Part shown: piece after piece, positions 22,571 to 35,344 of the stretch
Layout: each line of letters starts with the position of its first letter
How positions within the stretch are numbered: position 1 is the stretch's first letter
Origin: Myrica gale
Lineage: Eukaryota; Streptophyta; Magnoliopsida; Fagales; Myricaceae
Assembly: GCA_963930655.1 (NCBI GenBank)
Contig: OZ005613.1
Location: forward strand, 10,176,501 to 10,240,500
Direction of reading: 5' to 3'
Length of the DNA stretch: 64,000 bases
The notes under the pieces: model-generated
The model's input: the letters and a program-made list of their open reading frames with translations, nothing else
What the model was told of the DNA's origin: nothing
Database searches by the model: none
Program-made: the position numbers and the translations under genes

Positions 22571-25500
22571 TGGGTCCCAACTGAGGCGCCGAGTGCTTGT
22601 CTTAGCTGCAATTCCCAGTACACCATATAAACCGCCATCAGCCAATTATTTTGCAAACGTGTCAATTTGCAGATTCCAGGTGGCAGGCATGCACGTTAAT
22701 TTAAAAAAAAAAAAAACTCTTATGTTTTTTTTTTGGTGTTATGCATCACTTAACTCATCATCAAGTCCTCTTAGAATTTTGACCAAGGACTGATAAGCAA
22801 AAAAGTTGAAGTAATTTGATTGAGATTTGGAAATTCAACTTAACAAAAAAAAAAAAGATTTGGAAATTCTTCCGAGCATTATAAGCCCTTGAGAGGTTCC
22901 CAGTCTCTTTTCCATTGATTTTTTTACATTTGTGAAAGTGTGGAAGTGATCTATGGATGGGATAAAACTAGTTATGTTAAATTTAAAAAAAAAGCTTTAC
23001 TGCCGTACAGTTTCCTATAATATATTAGTTTTATAATTTAAGTAATCTAATTTTTTAATTTAAAAGTGATGTAATAGAGATCTAATATAAGTTTGAATTT
23101 AAAAATTGAAGAGATCGAGATCACTTAATAAATAATAAATAAATGTACATTAAGTATATTGAAGGCAAAAATTTAAATGGATAGTGGTACTAGGTTCCCG
23201 AGATTGTTCGACATTTTTTTGAAAAACTTTGACTATGTTTGGATTGTTTTTTAGATAGTTTTTTGTGTTTGTTTTTTTTTTGAAGTAGTGTATATTTTTT
23301 TGAGATTAGTGAAATTTTTTTTGAAATTTGTAAAAAGGTAACGAGTATTGATGAAAAAATATTCTATTGATGAAAAAGTATTGAGATTGATAAAAAAAAG
23401 ATTGAAATTTTTTTTTTGAGAATATTTTTGAAAACAAAGCAAACATAGCTTTTAAGTTTGGATTAAAGGTTCGAGGTAATTGATTTTTATAAAATTCTGT
23501 GTTGCGAAAAAAAAAGTGTACAAACTGTTAATTATTTTGCAAATGAAAATTGATTTGAAAATGTATTATTGTACCAAATTTTGTGTTTGTGTTGTAAAAT
23601 TTTAGTGTTGTTAAAATTTTATGTATTAGGTTTAATGAAAAAGTAAAGAGAGGGGTAATTTTTTATATTTTTTGTAGTAAATAGTAATGATTTGATGGGG
23701 AGAGAGAGATTATATTGTATTATTTAATTGTGTTCAAATTTTAGAGGGGGTAAAATTTTGGTACATAAACGCACACTAAATTGTTTGACTTTCTCTCATC
23801 CCCTGCATCTTTTGCAGGGTTTCGAAAATGGATAAGCCTCGGCCCACGGGTTTAGCACAGATCGCCCGTGTAGATCAACAAAGCAAATCGGTGTTCTTTC
23901 TGAGATCGAAAGTGCTGATCCTTGGTTACCAAACTGACATACTTAATACCTTATTGCTTGTTTGCCGGCGGGTAAAAAAAGCGGTACGTGTTTTTTTTCT
24001 TCTTCTTTCTTTTATGCTTGCAGCCATATATAGCAAAGTAGGGGCAAGGGGTCCTTTGATCCATTTTGCATTAATTATAAGAATCTTCACGAATTACAAT
24101 TCTCAACCCATTTGTATTTTTATAAAAGTCTTCAAGAGTTAAACACAGAGTAGTTAGGATTAAACGGAGAAAACAGAGAAATTTTGAAGAGAGGGGGGAC
24201 GTGAGATTTTCTTTTTCCCCAAAGTCAGTGTCCTGAACTTTTAAGTGATTTGACAATAAAAACCGTAGCCTAAAGACGAGAATTGTAAAATGAATACCTA
24301 GTGGACCTGTATTATAATTAATATATTGTATCAAGAAAACAAAAAATCTCGATTTCAACTGTTATTGGGTAGTTTCTACCTTTTAACTTCTTATTTTTTT
24401 CCTCCTTAAATTTTTAGATTTAATGTCTATATTAGATATTATTTGATTTTTTAAAAAAATAAGATAGCGGTTCTAGGATTTCATGTATTTCTGTTTATGA
24501 AAATTCAAAAGGTGATGTGACAAAAATAATTCATAGGCTATTATTTTACATATTGAAACAACAAAAGTAGAGAGAAAGAGAAAGACAAGCAAAAAATATT
24601 TCATCACATGAATTTTAGTGTGCCTTCTTATAAATGATTAATTTCACATTATAGTTATTGCATTTATGTGAAAGTTATGATAGTTGAAAATCTTGTCTAG
24701 CTCATAAATCATAGTAATTTACAAAATTGGCATGCCAACGTGTTTGATTGTAAAAATTTTAAGATATTCTCATAATTTTAGGAATTTTTTATTTATTGAA
24801 ATTTATGCTGTAAAGTGTAAAGTGTTTTAGTGTAAATATTGAGAATTTTGAAGTGTGTTTGATTTACTCGAAATTTTAGAGTCCGAAATGTCGGGCAAAC
24901 CAAACGCCCCCAAAAACTAGTCATTTACTGAAAAATCTGTGATCAATACCCACCCTTGTTAGTAACTCTCCCTAAGTCAGAAAAACTCTCCCTAAGTCGT
25001 CTTGAACATTGCATAAGATCTTTGAAGAGGTAGAAGATCAACGTCGCATCATTCAGGCCGAAAGTGAAAATCTGTACGTGCACTGGAAGATTCATCTTTG
25101 TGTTATAGCTAGGCAGAGAAAATCATGGATGCTTACATGTAGAGATTGACGTAGGCATATATATACAGTGAGAGAGAAGTAATTGGGATCTAAAAAAGTG
25201 AAAAGTAGTAAGTGTGTCACGTCTAATGTAATTGGTCGGTGGCTGGCACCATTTCGAGACAGTGACAGAGACAAGAGACCTCAAAATATCCAGAAAGGAT
25301 TCCCCACGGCCGGCTATAAATCAACCTTTGTGCACCGTCATACCAGTTCTGTCCCAGTGGTTGAGTTAGTCCACGGAAACTTTAGTAGATGGCTGATTGT
25401 AATATTGTGGTAGTATTTAATAAGAGGATCTTGAAATGGACGTAAAGGAAAGAGCATGGCCCTAAAGCAACACTACCATGCAGATAAGTCCACGACTCAA

Positions 25501-28458
25501 CTTAACTTTGTGAAAGTAACCATCAAATATTTTAATTGGTACGTACCTAATATTATAATAAATATGTTAAAGAGACACCAGGCTATGGCAACCGCTCAAC
25601 AAGTATACTACTCATAAAGGAGTTGGTGACGACCACCCAACTAGCCGTGTTCTTGTTTTGTTCTGAAGAGAGGTCGGCTTTAGTTAGCAAATATTCTATG
25701 AGAGTGAAATTTTTGGCAAGGAAGTGATGAGTGCCTGCAAGTACGCATCACTTCTTATTTTTGGGGTTACCATTAATCTACGAAACCGTGCCTGTTAGGC
25801 TATTTCTAAAGCACCATCTACGTACGCTTAATGTAAGAGTTTGTTTGTCGAAATATTAGCACCCAATATTTCGGGCCTGATTAAAAAAATTATAAATTAA
25901 TTTTTTTATTTCTATCAAATAATTCTTTTTTATTATAATATTTATTCAATTATTTTTTACCTTTTCACTAATTTCCATAAAATATATCTACTTTTTTATC
26001 AATTTCAATATCTCAGTATTTCCGACACTCTAATTTTTCATCAAACGAACGCCAAATAAATATCTCCATTGGCTTCATTCGCGAGTCTCCCCTATTGAGT
26101 ATGTATGCTATGCAAGAACAAACCCAAGTCTCACTCGCCTCTATACTTGAATCCTAAATTCCTGTTTTTTTTTTTTTAAAAAAATTGCCCTTTGGGCATC
26201 GAACCGCCACATTAATCTATGCAGTGTTTATCTTTTTTTAGTTTCTCGGGTTGTTCTTTGCTACTCTGTGCCCCCCAACTGCTGTAAATGGTGTTTGTCT
26301 AAATTTTTCTATATATCTGTGCCGGTCTTGTGGTGGGTTAAGGTTTTGGTAATATCGATCACAAGTACCTAAAGGATTGCAAAATTGTCTTTTAAGTCGC
26401 AGTGTTTGGTTGGGCTGAAAAACTCTCACATGCGTGAGTTGGTGAGAGTTTGTTTAACGTTAGAGCGTGGGAAACTGTTGGTTGCAATGAGATATGGATT
26501 TGTTTATGTTAGTGCGTACGTAATCCGCGCCAATCACCATCGATGGTAGCTTTTACTTGCGTCTTGTGCAATAGAGAAGGCCACAAACCTACATCAAATA
26601 CATATGGTTGTCTGCATGAGCATCTTCTTATTATGTTATTGGTAAGGTATGCTTTCCTTCTCAGCTGATGCGGGCTGGTATCGGCGGTATGCTTTGGCTT
26701 TTACCAAATCTCATAATATCAAAGCGCCTTGTGAACTTACACAAGATAAAGAATACGCTTTTTATACAACTTGAAACAAATATAGTCTAAACATGGGCGG
26801 ATCGGCCCGTGCTTTTTCAATGATATCTGCTACGACGTTGAGTGCTTATATCTAAGACTCTAAACCCAAAGGATTAGGCGAAGCTGAGAGTCCACCCTGC
26901 CCATGTCACCGCTCTGTGCTGCACACATTCCGACCTAAAATTAGCGCAAAGTCAAAACGAAAACTGGGAAGGCAGAAACAGTTTTACGAAGAAGACATCC
27001 GATCCAATAGGTTGTTATATATGAATTGTTTCGTATGATTCAAAGGTCTGCAAATGTTGAGTCTCAAGGATTGGGAGGCCAATTTGCAATCAAACCAAGA
27101 CCAAGAATTTTAGGACTGCACCTGTTTTTCCAAGCATCGTATTTTTTTTTCTAGGCAAATGCAAAATGTTCATTAACATCAAAAACAGATGCGGAGAATT
27201 TTGCAAGGGATGTGGCCTCGATAATAAATACAAAGGGCTGGACCAGGGTAGCAATGGGCTTTAGCATAAAGCCCAAATTACATGCAAGAAAACCCACAAG
27301 ACAAGGCATTGTATTATTATTATTTTTTTTATATTTTTTCTTGCAAAGAAGTGAACTTATTTAAGCGTTGTATCAAAAGCAAATGCAGATAATGAAACTT
27401 TAGTAGATTCCTTTGTTTTCTTTCATTTGGACTTAGCTCTGATTCTATTCCACTGACTTTACTTCTGACAAATCTACATCCGGGCTGAAAATGAATATGG
27501 CTGTTGCCAATCGTAAAGGCAATCCTTGAAACAATGAAGGCCCATACATCGAAGTCCTTAAAACGCCTTCTTTATCCGTCAAGAGTTTTTTTTTTCTTTG
27601 AACTGGAAAACCAGGGGAACGTCAAATCTTGAGAGTCGTCACATATTTTTTTAAGAAGGCAACCTTAATGGATGAGGCCCATAAGGATGCTTTTTAAAGA
27701 ATTCCGACACACTAATCGGGAGTCTCAACACTCGACAGATCAAGAATTCCAAGCTCTTGAAATTTCCTAGTCCCCTGTTCTTTTTCAAATACTAGAGTAA
27801 AAAAAGAAGAAACATGCTGTGGAAGAAGGAGGAGGTGATATTGCCAGAATAGCATTTACTAGATCCAAGAGAATCACTGAACCAGTGCTTTAAGTGCCTT
27901 TATCTTTAAACACAAAAGTCATTCATTGCCCAAAATGACTTTCCACTTTTCTTTAATGGAATGTGAATCTTGCAAGTTACGTGACCCACCACCATTGTTG
28001 CTTTCAAACTTTGCAGTCCACCCCCCATCCTCGTATAAGACTGGAGCTCGTTTATTTGCTTCTGTACTATTAACAAGGTTTCTGTCTTTTATTCATCTGG
28101 TATGGATAGCATAGTCCTATAATATCATTTTGCCACGCTGAATCAATGCCTCGCTGACTTTAATGTTTTATGACAGAATAAATTCAAGTACCGTGTTTTC
28201 TTTCCTTGAACAGTGGATCTGTATTTTGTTCATTTTCCCTTCCCGTCTGCTTTCTTAAAACAAGCCCTGAATCCAAAACCATGCTACGATAAAACATTTG
28301 AATCAAGTACTAGCATTTTATCTTCCTATAAAAAGTTGGTTGCAAAGATATAGACGCACAGTTTCATATTCTAAGTTTATTTCCTGATAAACCATCTTCA
28401 TCTTCAGCTACAGTGAAAGTATAAAATATTGCATTGTCTTTAACTTGGGGGAATTACC
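22571..28458. other. 5.9 kb without a recognised gene
   Basis: AT-rich. An ORF at 23828 (MDKPRPTGLAQIARVDQQSK) has a plausible start and a GTACGTG donor near 23983 but no recognisable domain or second exon. Possible MITEs lie at 23230-23453, about 24735-24911 and about 25845-26060. Confidence 0.45.
23230..23453. mobile_element. MITE-like element with inverted ends, about 224 bp
   Basis: Starts CTATGTTTGGATTG and ends with an approximate inverse, CAAAGCAAACATAG, around an AT-rich core. No secure target-site duplication was found, so the superfamily is open. Confidence 0.5.
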
Positions 28459-31426
28459 ATGACTACTGCTGATAAAGTTGGGCCTCCCGAAAGTCTTCAG
28501 GTTTGTACCTATCCATTGTTTCTTTGGTAGAATCTAAATTAAATTGATGTCGTAATTTCTTTACAGGAAAAGACTGAGCTAAGTTTATTACTATTCAAGA
28601 TAAAATATATCTAATTTTTAATCGATCTGTAACAAGCAGGGTAAGGGGAGATCAATGATAGTCTGTTTTATACTGGGGCTGGGTTCCCTTGTTGCATGGA
28701 ACAGTATGCTGACAATTGGAGATTACTATTCGGTCAAATTCCCAGTAAGTTGCTCGTGGTTACTTTCAAGACCTTTTCTGAGGACAAACATGACTACGGA
28801 AAATGCTTTCCTTACATATTTTATCCAGTAGTTTAATAGTCTGCAGCAAGGGAGAAGCTAGAGCTTGTTGAAATCCAATGCCACTGTGTGAGTAGGAAAG
28901 CGTTCAAGCATAATTAAGAAATTTTGGTCTGATATTAAGGTTAAATTTAGTTATCCTGTGGAGGATGAGGTTGGACCAATGCTTGGTAGGCTGAAAGATA
29001 TTATCTCGGTGATGATTGGGTAATGATTCCTTCTGATTCCTCTAACTCTTAAGCGTTATTGTAAATGCTGGGAGTCTGGAAACGAAGGTACTTATTCCAA
29101 GTTCACAAAATAGTCGAGGACTAAACTCTCATTCGTTGTTAGGCTTTATGGTATGAATATTTTTGGCCTCCTGTACTCTCTTTGCTTTGATATAAATGAC
29201 ATAAAACTCACAAAGTTTGCCTCTCTTCAGAAGAAATACCATCCTTCAAGGGTACTTACCCTCGTTTATCAACCATTCGCACTTGGGACAATGGCAATAC
29301 TAACACACAATGAGTCAAAAGTGGATACCAGGCAGCGGAACTTATTTGGATACACCCTTTTCTTTGCAAGTACTTTGTTGGTCCTAGTTGTAAGTGCAGC
29401 TTTTCCCAATTTGATTCGTTAAGTTTTTCAATCTTTATAATTCATATTGCATTCCTTGTAATTTTCCTTCCAACATTTTTGGTGACAGTTGGATTTAGCC
29501 ACATCAGGGAAAGGAGGCATTGGACCTTTTATTGGTCTGTGTGTGCTTTCTGCTTGTTTCGGAGTTGCTGATGCCCATGTTCAAGGTGGAATGCTTGGAG
29601 ACCTATCTTTTATGTGCCCTGAATTCATTCAGGTCATCATTCTAACGATCTCATTTCTTCATTTATGTTTTTATCTATTCAGCCTGATTAACATTTTGAC
29701 CATTTGTCTGCTCTGCAGTCCTTCCTTGCTGGTCTGGCTGCATCAGGGGCTCTGACCTCTGCTTTGAGGTTACTCACAAAAGGAGCCTTTGAGAAATCCC
29801 ATAATGGGCTTCGCAAGGGGGCTAGTATGATACTTTCATTTTACTAAACTTCACCACAAGTTTTCTGCTTTTGACAACCTTGCTCACATGTTTTTCATTT
29901 TTTTATTTATAAGAACACCTCGCTATGTTCTGGTTTCTACATGTTTCTAGTTAGTCCTCTTCTAACATCTAATATGGTAGTCTTTCTAATGCAGTGTTAT
30001 TACCTTTAATCAGAAGGCATACGATATGAATTCGATCTTAAGTGTACAGGAAACAGAAATTTGAGCTCCTTATATTTAGCTGGACTGAAATGCCTAGACA
30101 GAAATTCAGAGTTGGATGATAATTCCTTTGATCCCCTTTTGATAATTGAAAAATCTTGCTGTCTCAGTGTTATTCCTCTCGATGTCCACATTCTTTGAGT
30201 TTCTGTGTATCCTCCTCTATGCAATTGTCTTCTCTAAATTGCCAATTGTCAAGTACTATCGCTCAAAGGCAGCCTCAGAAGGATCAAAAACTGTATCAGC
30301 TGACCTTGCCGCTGCTGGCATCCAGACAAGCGCAAACCAAGTATTGCAACATTTCTTGAACCTCATGATACATATTGTTCAGCGAAGTTTTGAGATTAGC
30401 ATATCTTCAATGCTTTGTAAATTTTCACAGGATGGAGATTGCACGAAGCACGAGGACCGCCTGAGCAATAAACAACTATTCTTTCAGAATATAGATTATG
30501 CAGTTGACATGTTTCTGATATACGTGTTAACCTTGTCAATTTTCCCCGGGTTCCTGTATGAAAATACTGGATCCCATGGTCTGGGCACATGGTAAGGGCT
30601 CTGTATCGCAGAGCAACATTTGGTTCAGTTTTTTGGAATGACAAGATACAAATCATCCCATTTCATCTAAAAGCTAGCTGAATGAGAAAATCTTTTTTCA
30701 TTGTATTCCAAGTGAGCCTGTTCTTGTAAAAACCATCTTCCAACGCTTTTCACGTATCGTGAGTAAACCTTGTGGCTTTTCTAGAAACGTACTGCATTAG
30801 TCCAGTTCTAATGTCATCTCCTTAATGACATCTCTGGCACTTTATCCTAGTTTTTGCATGTTCAATGCGTTGACATCTCTCAGCACATGCGCCTAGAGAG
30901 TTGCATACCTGTAAGTAAAAAAGAGAGAAATACTATCCTGACATGCTTCATAATCTCTCAGGTATGCGCCTGTTCTGATCGCGACATACAATGTGTGGGA
31001 TCTGATTTCAAGATACATTCCTCTTATTGAAAGCCTGAAGATGGAATCCAGGAAAGGCCTCATGATTGCAACTCTCTCTCGTTTCTTACTCATCCCCGCT
31101 TTCTACTTCACTGCAAAATATGGTGACAAGGGGTGGATGATCCTGCTTACATCCTTGTTGGGAGTATCCAATGGTTACCTCACTGTCTGTGTCCTTACGG
31201 TGGCACCTAAAGGTTACAAGGTAGGTTGACATATCAGGCTACTTATTATGAACTAAATATAGGCCTTTCCCGGTGATTCCTCATGAAAATAATGGGGTTC
31301 AATGTTCTGCAGGGGCCGGAGCAAAATGCATTGGGCAACTTGCTTGTTCTATGTCTTTTAAGCGGCTTGTTTGCAGGGGTTGCTCTTGATTGGTTGTGGC
31401 TGATAGGCAAACCAGGGCAATTTTGA
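28459..31426 (+). CDS. ENT (AtENT3/6-like): equilibrative nucleoside transporter, 9 exons, 420 aa
   Basis: Membrane carrier moving nucleosides across plasma or internal membranes. Exons: 28459-28500, 28640-28744, 29231-29389, 29489-29632, 29719-29824, 30168-30340, 30431-30591, 30962-31220 and 31313-31426. All introns start GT and end AG, phases agree, and the total is 1263 bp with one TGA. Family hallmarks are in order: GLGSLVAWNSMLTIGDYY (TM1), YHPSRVLTLVYQPFALGT, GLCVLSACFGVADAHVQGG, GDLSFMCPEFIQSFLAG, KLPIVKYYRSKAASEGSK then the large intracellular loop with SADLAAAGIQ, LSIFPGFLYENTGSH, YNVWDLISRYIPL, RFLLIPAFYFTAKYGD, GYLTVCVLT, and GPEQNALGNLLVL. Length and eleven-helix pattern fit ENT3-like plant transporters; subtype and substrate range cannot be set from sequence alone. 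No lesion is visible. Confidence 0.95.
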
Positions 31427-32079
31427 AAATCCAAGTCTTTTTCTTATAAATGGTGCTGCAAAGTCAGCTCTTGCATTGACACTTTTGCTGATTAATAAAG
31501 TAGGTTTCTACTTAGTGCATACATTAATATTGCAGAATGAAATCATCTTAGATGAACAAGGCAAATGCCCGAATTTGCAGATAGTTTATGTTAGTATTGT
31601 ATAACCATTGCCTATTTTAACAAAGAATCAGAAAGAGGGTACAGTAAATAAATAAATAAAAGTTAGATTTGATAGGGAAGTAGGAACCCATTAGCGCATG
31701 CAAAAATATGGCTGAGAAAGCTGCAGTAACCACCTTCCGATCACAGGAGCAATTAACAGAGGAAAAGAGCATCCACAAGCCGGCATAGAAGGAGGACAGG
31801 GCCGGATTGGAAAGTTGCAAATGGCTAGCGGTTAAGTGTTTGGGATACACCTTGACGAAGCCGTTCATCTTAAATATATATATATATTTTTGTAAGTTTT
31901 GCTGATTAAGCGTTGATGTGGCGTAAGTGGGCTAATGCATCTAGATTGGGCACGTGACACAATTTGATTGGACTGACGTGCTATTAATTTTACTGGTCAG
32001 CACTTATAGTTAACAAAGAGGGACGGAGGTGGACGGAGGGCTCTCTTTTTTCCGAAATCATGACCTTTAGGAGCTAAAT
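31427..32079. other. 3' region of the ENT gene and intergenic
   Basis: Probably contains the 3' UTR; possible polyadenylation signals (aataaa) near 31494. Nothing else recognised. Confidence 0.5.
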
Positions 32080-32095
32080 GACTAAAATATTACCT

Positions 32096-33042
32096 GACTT
32101 CTTGCCACATCAATGAGGAACTGAAAAAAAGAATATGTTCTAGAGAGAGACTTTGCCTTCTCTCTAGAACACCTTTAGGGTTCTTGCCGAACCCTTTCCC
32201 CTTTCAGTTTCTCCGGTGGCGGGAGGAGCTCCCTCTCTTATCCTAGCAAAGCTTCTGTGGCCGAGATCTGCCCCTTTTTTTCTCCCATCTAGATGTCTTG
32301 TTTGGTTTGTTTTTGCTTGAAGAAGTGGAAGCTAGATCCTAGCATTCTCGTTGACTCTTAGAGGCCACACCATAGCTCATCAGATTCAGCTCCTCTGGCC
32401 AGTCTTTTCTACACCCGTTCGTCGCCGATCTGCCGTCGGGAACCGCCGCACATGCCCACACATGCCGATTCCTTCTTCTGCTATTTGGGTTGATTTCGGT
32501 GGCTTTCGATGTCAACACATCCTTGGACAATATCAAAAGCTCCCGACCGCCCCGATCTGGACTTGTCTAGTGTCCCTCAGCCGCGCGTGGCCTTCACGCG
32601 CCTCTCTGTGCCGTGTGTGAATCTCACATGCCGCCATGTCTCCGTCGTGGTTTTCTGGCCATACGTTTGCAGATCGTTGCTTTTTTTTCCTATTGTTGTT
32701 TGTTTGATTTGTTTCTGCCCCAAAGGGGGCTTTCCTGGCCATTTTGTGGCCTAACCGCCCTTTTGTGGTTTTTTTGTGTTCCTAGGTTGCCTATGTTCTT
32801 AGCTTTAGTACTAGTTTCTATTTGGTTCCGGTAATGCATTCTACCATTTTCTACCACTTGCTCTCTCTGCCCAGCATGAAACATTTGTGGTTTATCGATC
32901 TTTTTGGATCCCGCGAACCTTTTTTGCAACCTAGTCGTGCTTGGATCTTCTGTTCTTGATCTTTATTGTATCTTGTGCTCTGGATTCAATACAATGAAAG
33001 CCTTACAATATTATTCAGAAAAACAAACAAACAAACAAAAGA
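32096..33042 (+). mobile_element. non-LTR element, about 947 bp, internally deleted LINE-like
   Basis: A perfect 16-bp direct repeat, gactaaaatattacct, flanks it (32080-32095 and 33043-33058), and its 3' end is an A-rich tail with three acaa repeats. The first half is GC-rich leader-like sequence (gtggcgggaggagctccc) as in plant L1 5' UTRs. No RT or endonuclease ORF remains, so it is either a LINE with its ORFs deleted or a retroposed non-coding transcript. Near its 5' end, a 12-bp inverted repeat (tctctctagaac) surrounds a short loop at about 32135-32170. Confidence 0.8.
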
Positions 33043-33058
33043 GACTAAAATATTACCT

Positions 33059-33935
33059 CGATTACATATTTACAATTTTCCAATACCTTAGGGAATGTGG
33101 GTGCAATTGCGCCTTAAAAATACTATGACAACTTTAAAACATTTCTTAAAAACGTACGATCTAGATTTGAATAATAACAAATTAAATCAACAAAATAAAC
33201 CACAAAAAATTAAATCAAACTCTAATCACACAAGGAGACAAAATTTTGTTGATAAAGTGTTGGTGCACCCTTTAAAAGAAAAATTACTGTAGTTATCAAT
33301 TACACCTGAAATCCACTAGTAAGAGAAACCTTACAAACAGTAATTCAAATACTACAAACATCTCCCCGACAACTCCAATGTAATAATCCGTATAACCATA
33401 CTCGGATCCGCTCTGTGCGGTAACTACTTCAGACCTTTAAAATTCTTCTGATGGCCTCTTTAGTAGCCAAACTCCTCCCTAAAGTGTCTAAGATGTTTTT
33501 CTCTCTAGAGGCTCAAATAAACAATGGGACATACAAGGTGACAGGTAAGAAATATTGTAATATTTCTACATCTTGGATCTTGAATATCACATGTATTTAA
33601 AGTTACTCAAGAGATAAAATCTCATCAAGATTTGAGAGAATCATATTTATCAAGATTTTTGAATTGATCCTAAGTCTCACAAGTGCGTGTTATTCTCTTG
33701 AACAGTATTCAAGACTTGTTCTTATGAAGAGAAGCATTACAACTCAATTTGATTTATCGTTTATCACGGAATGAAACCAATACTCAAGTATATGCAAACA
33801 TAGTTTTTGTAATAGTAAGCGACCCGTAAAAATCCCACTCTTGTCTCCGCACATAGATAGTCTAGTGGATCAAATTCTCCTAGTTGTTGCATTCATAAAA
33901 AAGATACTAATAACTCTAATTATTATAATTATAAT
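33059..33935. other. no recognised gene
   Basis: AT-rich, unclassified; no reading frame of note. Confidence 0.45.
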
Positions 33936-34353
33936 TGATGGGCCATGAAATACTCGACCCTCGACAAGCCCGATCCCCTGGGATTGGGCCCATTAGCTTA
34001 CATGATCTACTTGCCGTTCGACCACGAGTAGGACTCTGGCGATCTCGAAACGCCCCTTAAGCCGGCCTATTTGTTCGGGATATCTTCTAATCAGCCTACT
34101 TATTCGGGAACTCTCTTAGTAGAATTCTACTACCTTAAGAGGTGGTCTCCTAACAGGACTACGACGTCCAGACAGGTATAAAAGCCCAGGTATTCTCCTC
34201 TTTATGATACGCTGAATTATATACTAAAAAGCACTTATCTCCTTTTGAGAAAATTAACTTGGCCGTCAGAGACTTGATCCGAGGCCACCTCCTCCGGTGA
34301 TTTCTACAGGTTCACTTGTCTTCCTAGCGTTGTGGTGATTCTTGACATCATCA
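33936..34353 (+). mobile_element. probable solo LTR, about 418 bp
   Basis: Begins TGATGGGCC and ends GACATCATCA, with an internal TATAAAAG at about 34178 at a position suiting an LTR promoter. The flanks are AT-rich (ATAAT left, AAAAT right), so a target-site duplication is only approximate. No internal coding region or second LTR is seen. Confidence 0.5.
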
Positions 34354-34790
34354 AAAATTATAATTATTATAATATACTATTGTATATGGTATATAATGAC
34401 GATAATAAATATCATCGAGAATGTGTTTGCTTCTTTATCAAATGTTGATCTGTTTTGTGGAGCCATAGTTACGTCCAGAAGCCTCCGTTATTTATTTATG
34501 TCCAATACCGAAATTAGTTCTATAGATATGACCGGCAATGACAAAAAATAAATGAAATAGCTAAATGATGATACGAATTTATGCACCTCCGAAAACATTT
34601 ACCAAGATTTTATAGTTAACCCACAGAACCGTGGTTACTTTTACAGTTACGTCACTTTAACCGTCAACATGGAATGAAGCACGCCGACTCTTTCTTCTTT
34701 CGCATGCAACCTTTCTTTCTTCCGTAGATAGCACTATTCACGCACGTAATCCTTTCTCAAAAATGACATTAACAGAATATGCTTGAGAGT
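34354..34790. other. no recognised gene
   Basis: AT-rich intergenic sequence with no domain-bearing ORF. Confidence 0.45.
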
Positions 34791-34799
34791 TTTTCAAGT

Positions 34800-35014
34800 G
34801 GAAGGGGATTGACTCCGAAGGCAATTTCCTCTGGATGTCCGGCTTGACGGCTCGGACATTCAATAGTTGAGAAGTCCGGGTAGAGTCCTGTTCGGACTGC
34901 TCGAACAGGTGTGGGTCTCGCGCGGAACCCACACCCTTCCCATTCCCAACCATTGGATGTCCGGTTGGATGGCTTCCAGCCGTCCAGCCGGACATCCGGA
35001 GGCAATCCCCTCTC
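34800..35014. mobile_element. MULE-type MITE, 215 bp
   Basis: Ends in inverted repeats (GGAAGGGGATTG... and the inverse of GAGAGGGGATTG...) that continue inward with shared TGGATGTCCGGCTTGACGG-type sequence. It is flanked by a 9-bp duplication, ttttcaagt (34791-34799 and 35015-35023). A 9-bp duplication points to Mutator-like transposition. The left arm has a 14-bp internal duplication. It encodes nothing. Confidence 0.75.
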
Positions 35015-35064
35015 TTTTCAAGTAACGTCTCTGGCCGCGATTATGATTATTAATATTCGTTTAT

Positions 35065-35344
35065 TGAGAAATTGAGAGTGATTGTGCGAAATCAATATAT
35101 TTCGTATATCATTTACAAAAGCAGTAGCCCCAATATATACACTTTAGCTCAAGCAGAGCAAGGGAATACGTCCTTACTAGGTAGTTATAACAGAAAAAGT
35201 TTATTCTAGAGCATCTATAACAAAATTACACGTATTGCTTCAGCCTTTCTCTTTCCTCTGTATTCGAGAATCTGTAACTTCTTCTTGTCGAGTCTGCATG
35301 TATATGGTTGCTTCTTTACGTATTGCAGCTTGATTTTCTTCACA
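35065..35344 (-). repeat. 3' LTR of Copia 1
   Basis: 280 bp, TG...CA ends on the minus strand. Confidence 0.95.

Noticed and set aside
23828..24142. Plus-strand ORF starting MDKPRPTGLAQIARVDQ
   Set aside because: Start and a donor site look reasonable, but no second exon or recognised domain was found; left as unassigned.
24735..26060. Two further MITE-like inverted ends (about 24735-24911 and 25845-26060)
   Set aside because: The arms match only loosely and no convincing target-site duplication was found, so they are not listed as elements.
32351..32929. Several overlapping ORFs on both strands
   Set aside because: They lie wholly inside the GC-rich non-LTR insertion with a target-site duplication and have no domain.
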